The notes under the pieces were generated by a model. The model was given only the letters and a program-made list of their open reading frames with translations, was not told where the DNA came from and did not search any database. Made by a program: the position numbers and the translations under genes. Of a DNA stretch of 64,000 nucleotides, positions 51,701-60,900 are shown in pieces; positions within the stretch are counted from its first letter, which is position 1, and each line of letters opens with the position of its first letter. The stretch is from Larimichthys crocea. Its lineage: Eukaryota; Chordata; Actinopteri; Sciaenidae. Location of the stretch: the NCBI RefSeq assembly GCF_000972845.2, contig NC_040028.1, positions 19,744,210 to 19,808,209 on the forward strand, given 5' to 3'.

Positions 51701-54700
51701 GGCTAACTTTACAGTAAGCATCCGCTGTGGTTTTTCAATTTAATGGTATTGGTTCCTCTTTTTTTTTCTTCCCCCCGTGTCGTGTAATGATGTAGTAACA
51801 GTGCTCTGTGAAATACCAGTGCAGTAGCACAGATATCTCCACATGCTGTTGGGTATAAGTAGAGATCTGGTAGCTTGGCTGGTCACCAAGACTTTCGGGG
51901 ATGAGTCTAGTGACGTGACACTGTTGTGAGGCGATTAACACAACGAGAGCACCATTACGAAAGATTTCAATAAGGTCATTAGCTTTTAAAATAATAACCG
52001 GAGAGATGAGTGACTCTGCAGGTTGTTTCCCCTCGTATGTTTGCTTTGTGTTTCCTTCCTCTCGCAGGGCATGAGAAGCTCGGGGATGATTCCCCCGCCG
52101 ACCCCTGAGGTCAACCACCGCGGCCACTTGGGTCGCTCCACGCACCCAACCCGAGGAACACAACACACACACGGGAAAAAAACGCCGTGAGCCGCACACG
52201 GTTTGATTCTCTCACTAATAGATCAATAAAAGACATTAGCGGCGGTCTAACCCGACGAGCAGCGCTAATACAGGGTTAATCCAGGGTTAATGGCTGAGCA
52301 GCGTCATTCTCAGGGGCAGCCATTAGTTTGCAGCCGCGCCACACACAATATCAGGTTCTCCTTGTAGTCATGCCCAAGGCTCCCAGAGAGATAGTGAGGG
52401 AGGCGCAGAGGGAGGGGAATTGAAAAGAAAAGAGGACCGAGGATCACCCTCATGAGTCAAGATGAAAATGAGATATCCAGACAGATGAATGCAAAGAAAT
52501 GGGAGAGATATCGCAGAAAGAGAGAGAGAGAGAGAGGGTTGGGGAGGAGGCGGTGGCGGCGGCGGCGTGTAGGTGGGGGGGGGGAACGTGCGAGGAATGA
52601 AAAAGAGGATGACGGGATGGTGAAATCGTGGTCAGGAGACGCAGGGAACTGAGATGAGAGAGAGGCGGGAGAGAAGAAGGAGAGGAAGGGAGTTGAGCGC
52701 TACACTTCTCCCTGTCCTTGTAAAGTGCTGCGTGCTGTCGAAGCGGCAGCCAAGAATGTGTCAGCCCAGCCGTCTCACGCTGCCTAATGGGCTCTTAAAC
52801 GCTGATATAAAGCTCGCTCGCTCTTTCACCCTCCCCCCTTTTCCCCTCTCTCTCTCTCTCTCTCTCTCTCACTCGTCCTCTCTTTTTCTGCCTCGCGCCG
52901 CTCGCTCTCATTACCTCTCGTTCTCACCCTGTCCCTCACTCTGTCACTCACTTGTCCTCTCCTTCTTTCTGTTGCTCTGTCTATCAACCGCTCGCTCTCC
53001 GTCTTTCCCTTTTTTTTTTCAACCCGCCCCCCCGCCTCCTCGTTGCTGACTTCTCCTTCGATTACTCACCCCTGAAGCTCTCTTGCAGGTTGTCTCTTTA
53101 TTTACAACTTTTTTTTATGGATGAACTCAACACTTCTCTCTCTCTCTCTCTCTCTTCCCAACAGGCTCCATAATGCCTTCTACCCACAGGATCCATCCTT
53201 CCCTCTCACCCTGTTGCACGTCCTGTCAGCACCGCTCCACGGCTTGGCCAATGCATTCGTCTTCGGCCTGGATAGAGATTGGTGGAGCCTCCTGAGCCCA
53301 ACCGGCATGCAGGTAACTGCACACGCGTCACAAGATCATCGCATAAAAGTGCTCAGAGGAGTTGCTACGCGAACATCTGTACCAACGTTGATGGTAATCC
53401 ATCTAATGACTGTTGAGACACGATGCTTCACCCTCTGGTCCCCATGCATCGGTATAAAATGTCATAATAGTTCAGAGTTAACATGTCAACCTCTTTATGC
53501 CGCATTCAGGATCAGCGTTATCGGATGGGGTGTGAGGTTGTGTCTATTTGTGCTGAACGTAACCGCTGTGAAACAATCAGAGAAAAACTAACAACGTTTT
53601 ATCGAGGCCGGCGCTCGACCAACCATCTCTCAAACCATCGGATCTTTGTGTCTCTATCTTGCAGCATAAATTTCAGTCTCTCAGATGTAGAAGCTGGTTC
53701 ATGAAACAAACAAAGCCAGAACACGACAGGTAGAGTATCAGAGTTTAGAGTTTGGGCTGCATTTTTTTTTTCCAAAAGCTGGATCCGACTCAACTTCTCC
53801 GCCGCAGGTCGCTGCATTGCAGCCAGAACAAACTACCGCCACTCAAGTGAATGGAAATTCCTGCGTTTTCCCCGCAGGGTCCAATCCTGTCTGAATGCGG
53901 CCCCAGGACGCTGCAGGGAAACCCGCTGAATCAAAATCATTAGGAACTAATTCTCTGGAGACGTGAATGTCATTCGATCTCATAGCAATCCATTTGATAG
54001 TTTTTCAGTGATAGACTGACTGACTGACCAACATCGGCACCGTAGAGACCCACAACAAATACTTTACCAGACACATGCAGACAGCTGTGATGCAGATTCT
54101 TTGTCTGAGAGGGGCTTTATAAACCTCACGGGTGGCTGAAGCATATCCGAGCATGCTTTGGATGAAAGGCCTATTACTGAATGACTGAATGATGTTTTAT
54201 GCCGTGGCCGGAGGCATCGTGTTTTCAGGTTGTCTGTCCATCCATCCATTCTCTTGAATGCGATATTTCAGGGACACCTTGAGGGACTTTAACTGCTTAG
54301 ATTTTGGTGGTCAGATGTCAAGGTCACTTAACGATACTCAAGAATTCATACAGTAATTACCGTATGCTAATTACGATAAATATATCGGAGTAGAGCTGCT
54401 GCTCCTGAGTGTCGAAAGGAGCTAGCTGAGGTGGTTCTTGCATCTGATTAGGATGCACCCCCTGGACGCCTTTCTGAGAGGAGACCCCGGGGCAGACCTA
54501 GAACTCACTGAAGGGTCTACATGGCCCATCTAGCCTGGGAACGCCTCAGGATCCTCCAGGAGGAGCTGGAATATGTTGCTGGGGTGAAGGACGTCTGGAG
54601 CGCCTTGCTAAACCTGCTGCCACCACGACCCGACCCCAGAAAAGAGGAAGAAAATGACTGTCACAAATCAAATAATTGCCTCAAGGTGCTTCACAACCTG

Positions 54701-57700
54701 CACGGCAAACGACACCCTCCGTCCTCAGACCCTCGACTTGTATTCGAAACATTTCGATTGACAAAATGGAAGAAACCTCAAGAGGACACATGCACGATAG
54801 ATGTCGTTGCACCATGTAACGAAGCTCCAAAATGAGTCTCTAAGTGAAGACAGCATGTTTCTCCGTCGCTACAACTACCCACAAATTAACAGAACTTCCA
54901 TTTAGCCAACATACAAGTTTCACTACATGTGTTACGAGTCTGAACAGACATGCATGTAAACTGCAACTCCACTTGGTCGGAGGTGGCGTTCAGCGTGAGG
55001 TGATGATTGTAGTTTTTTTACTTTCTTGTTATGTTGTAGAATATGTGGCTGTGCTCGTGTGAGGACGGTTGTCGGTTGTAGGAATATATTTGGAGACAAA
55101 TGTTTTACAAGCACTCAGCTCTCTGCAATCGTCTAAATCATTTTTTATTTGCAGGTTTTCCCTTTCTGCAATTTTCTAAATCTATTTTGTCAAAACTGTT
55201 TTGGGGGGGAACTGGTGTTGTGCTAAATTTGATCATTCTCTCTTTTATGCTCTATAAGCCTCTATAAATTATGTCTGTCTGCAACCAGGTGGACAATTAT
55301 GGACTTGCAGATATTGCAGATATTGAGATTGGCTCCTGGGACAGGTTTAATGTGACAAAACGATAAAGAAACAGACAAAAAAGATCGGCGTGTTCTCGGT
55401 GGATCAATTCTTACTTACAGCCAATTTCCACCCGCGGCTGCCGGAGCTAATCGTGGCTGTTCTAGGTGCATTTGTTGGGGACTACTTTCGGTTGTGGAGT
55501 AATACACATTTTGACTTCAGCCAGGATGATGATCGACTCAGAATGCAATGGTTGTGCTTACTGTGAAGAAGAAGAAACTCGTCAGCCAGTAAGACAGTGT
55601 CACGACTAAACTCTTCATATTCCGTGTGTGCCGTGGCCGGCAGAGCTAATCACGGCCATTGTTGGCAGTGTTTCAAACCCCCACCAGAAGCGCCGCGGTC
55701 CATTTCAGATGCGTCCCAGAAGCGTGGTCTCTCCGAATAAACACGGCTGTCCTATTTTTGACAGAGCGTGAGCATCCCGGTACAATCAGCACAGAGCAGC
55801 TCGAGCTGAGCCGGCCAACTTTCAAACATCTGATCGTAAAAACAGCCTATAGGGAAACAATTTTACTACATAAGCACATAAACCGAGGAGAAATCACCAA
55901 ATCTGAGCAAGTTGGCAAAGTCTGCCGGGCAAAACGCGTCGGAAATTCTCCTGGTGAGGTTTGAAGCCGCGTGGAGGTGACGGAGACGTTACACAACATG
56001 ACTCTTGTGTATTCATTCCACTTAAACCAAATGATCTCTGTCGTTATCAAGAAACTGCAACATCAACATCAACAGCGCTCTGACCGCAATTAACAGAAAT
56101 GCTAAGGCCGCATTGTTCCTATTTATTTGTCTAATAAGTGCAGCTGGAGAATACAGTCACGTAGTGAAGAGGTGCTGTATCACAGTGCAGAGATTTAATT
56201 TTGAAAACCATCAATCTGAGCGCCTGGTAGCAGTTTGTTGAGTCACCGAGATTGATTAACAACCTCGTGAAGCTCTCAGCAGAACACAGTTTTGTGCCAA
56301 GCGGAGTCTGGTTGACAATGTACGGCAAACGCTGATGGAAACAATTTTGTGATGTGGGAGCCAGATTTTAAAGGAGGTCAATGCAACAATGCCAAAAAAA
56401 AATCTGATGTCAGTGTTGTTGGTTTTCTTTCCTAAATTGAAATTAAATTTTGGACTGTTGGTCAAACCATTTAAATTCGTTAACTCTGTCTAATGGATCA
56501 GTTAAAAACTACTAATGCCTTGACCTGTTTTTAGGCTCCTTCCTCGTAAGAGAGGATGTAATTAGACTACGTAACTTCCCAGGTTTGAGTGAAACCATCT
56601 GTAAAAGAGGAAACTTTATGTTTGATCTTTAACAAATTGAGCTTTTAGTGCCGTTTTTACAGTTTTTACAACCACGTTTCCAAAAATGCTGATTGTTTTT
56701 GGCGGCATATTTCAAAAAATGTCTGTTCATCACCTCTTTGCTGACTCTTACTTGATGCTCCACAGTTCGGGGTCTCCTCTTTGTCGAACTTGGACTGCAG
56801 GCAGGTCAGTTTAGCACCCAGACTCTTGGACTACGGAGCCATGCTGTTGGATTAAGTGCAGAATGCGGTTTGACATCGTCTGAAATAAACAAGGCTGTCT
56901 CTGAAAAAGACGTAGTCTGCTTGGCGGCGTTGGTTGCTCCAAAAATCTATATATCGTTCAGCATTAATTGATCCTTCACAAATGTGCAGGTTACTCATCA
57001 CGCCATGTGCACTAATGCACGCTCGTACCGTCACGGATGCTGGCTTTTGAGCTGATAACAAACCGGATGGTCTCACAGCGTCCGTGATTTAAAATTAAAG
57101 GTTTAAAATTTTGACTCCTCAGACCTCAGGACGGTTTTCCACTTCATCTCAGTTCATCGTAAACGATTCTGGGTCGTTTCTGTATCTGGTTTAAACCCAG
57201 TTTCGTCTTTGCACGGTCGAGTCTCGGCTGTTATTAGTGGGTGCAGCGATGAACGTTGTTCAAGGTTTCAGCCCGTGCAGTGACGTCCTCGTCCCATGCG
57301 TTCAGAGATTTCTGTCCGTAAGGATATCATGAACTGTAAAATCCACAGATTCTTCTTTGCTGTCGTCATTCACAGGATGACTCAGCTTCTCTGTTATGCA
57401 AACCTGTTACCAGTTCACCTCGTTATCTGTGAGGTGTTCCACCAACTTTTGCAATCTTTAGTTACCGTTGTCCCGACTTTTTCCAAACATGTTCAAACTA
57501 ATTCGAATGGGGCGTATCGTTTTATAAATACGGTAAAATCTTAGTTTCCTTTGATGATTTGATGATCTTTGTGCTTCGTGTTATCGATGAAATAACCTTT
57601 TTGTTTTTGTTTTTTGGAGACGGGGTCGCACATTTGAACTGCAAACCTCGTCGGTCGCATTCCAATAAACGCCACGATCAATACAGTTCTCCGCAGATTT

Positions 57701-57936
57701 GTCTCAATCTACAAACATTGACAGTGTGTGCGGGTATGAGTCAGAGCTGATATTGAACCACGAAGACTAAAAAAAAAAATCTCTACGGTCTTCACACACA
57801 CACACACGTATATTGTCACCTACTCGATATCACCATACACGCTGATAACGGGTCATGAGCGCCGCGTGGAAGAGTGGAATGTGTGGTATGACCTTCAACC
57901 CAAATATCAATGTTTCACCGTGGTGAGTCGGGAGAA

Positions 57937-57982
<46 letters not shown>

Positions 57983-60900
57983 GAGGGGAGGGTTTGGAAA
58001 TCGCAGATAAAAACGCTGTTTGTGCGTCGGAGAGACGGAGAGAAGAGGTGAGACGGGAGACGAGCGAAACGGAGAGACAGGCGGCGTGTGTGTTCATGCT
58101 CTATCGTGACTAACAGCCGGTTGTTATTCATCTTGGCATGCGACTCCCAGCAGCCCCCACACATCAGGTGTGAGATTGGCGCGGGGGGAGGAGGAGGAGG
58201 AGGAGGGTTGTAGGGGAGAGAAGGAGGAGGTGGAGGTGGTGGTGGTGGTGGTGGAGGGGGATTGTAACAGCGTCAAAACGTTCCTCCCTCAACGCAACAA
58301 ATCCTTTGTACCAGTCGCCCCCACCACCACCACCACCACCCTAACTCTGCCTCCTCTGGCTCACTCGCTGGCTCTCGCTCTCGCTGTCTCTGCGATGCAT
58401 TTAAAGTGACTGGCTCAGACGTTTTCAAGTCTGTCTTGATGCGCCGCGCGTACACCGCGCGTGCATCCAAAGAGTTGTCGTCCCTTCTCATCATACTTGT
58501 CATTAAGGGATCCGCTCAGTGTAGGAAGATAAAGTCTGCGGTGCCTGATCGCGTCGAGTCGGAGGAGGGAAAAAAAAATCAATTTACATAATCAGGATCC
58601 TTATTTTCTACGAGTTAATAACAGAGGTGCGTTTCTCCTCGCTGTATTGCTGTAATGTAACAGGCGTAACGCAATACACAGCAGCCATTTTGACATGAAA
58701 TGGTAGAGTAGATATCGGCAAAGATTGGCCGAATGATGTCTGGTTGCTCAAACAAGCCATCTGTAACGACACTCGCCTGTCAATCAAAGCGTCCACGCTC
58801 TTAATCCTGCATAACTTTAAGCCTTAATATAATGTGAACAGGTGAGTTGTATATAAATTCACCCTCAGTACAGTTGTCATGAACGGGGAAATTAGCTACA
58901 GAGACCAAAACTGTTTTTTGTACCAGGCTGTAAACATGTTTATTTCTGCTGTGAAACATGGGGACTTATGGAGACTGACTCACTTCTGGAGCCAGCCTCA
59001 AGTGGACGTTTGAGGAACTGCACTTCACAGCCGCAGAGGTCGCTGCTTGGCCACCATGCACCACAGCAGCACCCTGACTCTGTTTGACCTAAACTCAGTA
59101 TCGTCGGTAACACCTGTGTTTACTGTTTCATGGACTTAATGACTTAATAACTAGTTTTGCAAGACAAATGTGAAGTATATAACCGACATGCACTGCACCT
59201 GGTGTCAGACGTTGTCAGACCCCTGGTCTAGTCTACGGATGTTACCTGATGTGGTCTGTTTTCGAGATTTGAATCACTGGCGACAGCGCCGTGTTAAGTG
59301 ATTCAAACAGGTCCCAACAACTGTTCACTGCCGTCGTAGAAACAGTCGACCACTCCGACTTTTGTTGACGGGATTAAAAATTGCAAAAATGGCGACGAGA
59401 ACAACAAGGTGGAAGCCAGCGGTGGTGACTTTCATTATTCTTATTGAGGCAGACTTCATACTCCCACACACGTTTCTCTGCTCTGTCAGACGCTGACCTT
59501 CTTTAAGACAAGTTGGCTGTTTCATACCGCGATTCAGCCGACTACAAACATGAGTGAAATGTGTGGGGAGAGCCTAAAAATTGTTTTTATCAAATCGTGA
59601 TACCAAAAATCAAAAGTTTCCGTCCTCTTCTGGACCCGCTGCATGTGTACAAAGACTTTTATAAGCGTGTCGCTGTCTGATCTGCTGATTTCTGTCAGTA
59701 AACGCTCCGCCGTCTGCCTCGTATCTCTTGCTTTATCTGGTCGTAGTTCCCCCTCTCCCTCTCTCTCTCTTCCATCTCTTCGCCTATCTGTATCTCTCTG
59801 TACTGTATGTGTCTGTTCCCTGTTACAGCATCTCTGGAATTTATCTCTCTTGCATTATTTCTGCCGTCCTCCTTTGTGCAGCATCTCACTCCCACCTGTG
59901 TAACCCTCCCTCTCGCTGCCTCTTTCCGCCCCTCTTCCACTCTTTCCTTCCCTGATATTGATCTGCATTCGAGCCATACAGCTGAACCGCCTGTGGCTCT
60001 GCAATGAGCTCACCTCTCCCTCACTTTTTTTTTTTGTGTGCATGCAGGAATAGCTGCTCCCAAACCCCCTTATGTCTCAGCATCGCTATGAACTGCTTCC
60101 ACACTAAAACCAGCTCATTTTTCCCCGTTTCTGTCGTCCGACGCCTGAATGAGCGTGAAACGGTGACTCGATCAAAGCGGGTACATGTTACCGTAACCAG
60201 GCGGACGGCTGCACCTTCACTGCTGCACTGAGATGTCAGTCAAATAACCGCTTCATGATCATTGTCTCTCAACCACCGCTCACTCTCTCTCAAAACATCG
60301 GACACAAACACATACATTAAACTTCTTCGTGTCTGGATTTTGCAGCGTAATTTGCGAGTCAGACTCAGATTTAGAAGCTGCTTCATGAAATAAACAAAGT
60401 CAGAACACGACGGGTAGAGTCTCAGAGTTTAGACAGTCTCAGAGTTTGAGAGACATTTCAAGCTGACTGTGGAGGTTTGATCGTGCAGCGTAACAACAGG
60501 TTGTATTTCTCCAAAAGTTGAATCGAGCTCAACTTGTCCACTGCGTTTTTCTCTCTGCGGCCTGCATCAGCGCTGGCAAAACCATCAATCCAGGGCTTTA
60601 GGCCTCATTTAGACACAGGTTTTTTTTTTATTCCAGTCGGGGTAGGAGGGTTGCGAAAGAACACTGCTAACTGCAGCACAGAAGTTGAACCAGATCCAAC
60701 TTTTGGAAAAATGCAGCCTGACGTCACGCTGCAGCCGCTAAAATCAAAGACACTCGGACCGGTCAAACCTCCACAGTCAGCCTGAAATGTCTCTGAGACT
60801 GAGTGAGAGTGAGCAGTGGTTGAGCGACATAGACCGCCAATGAGAATGAGGGAGCGCCGGTATCAAAAACAATCTGTGAATCAGCGAAATAAAAAGTTTA

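Larger units (their letters stand above)
39294..53164 (+). other. Receptor intron 11 (about 13.9 kb, the longest)
   Basis: It contains many CA/TG runs (39522-39560, 40658-40700, 40809-40830, 41220-41243, 42449-42471, 42925-42951, 44560-44582, 44797-44842, 45128-45160, 45387-45412, 45609-45648, 47679-47713, 48481-48511, 48657-48696, 48828-48853), long CCT and CT tracts (39410-39432, 40158-40186, 41001-41120, 41933-41957, 48322-48348, 52851-52871) and GAGG-rich stretches. Transposons are listed separately (43293-44258, 46280-46575, 46631-46790, 49745-50880, 51113-51320). I found no further exon. Confidence 0.75.

Noticed and set aside
58170..58409. 79-codon open frame in a GGA/GGT-rich block
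   Set aside because: Low-complexity Glu/Val/Thr sequence from triplet repeats, with no supporting signals.
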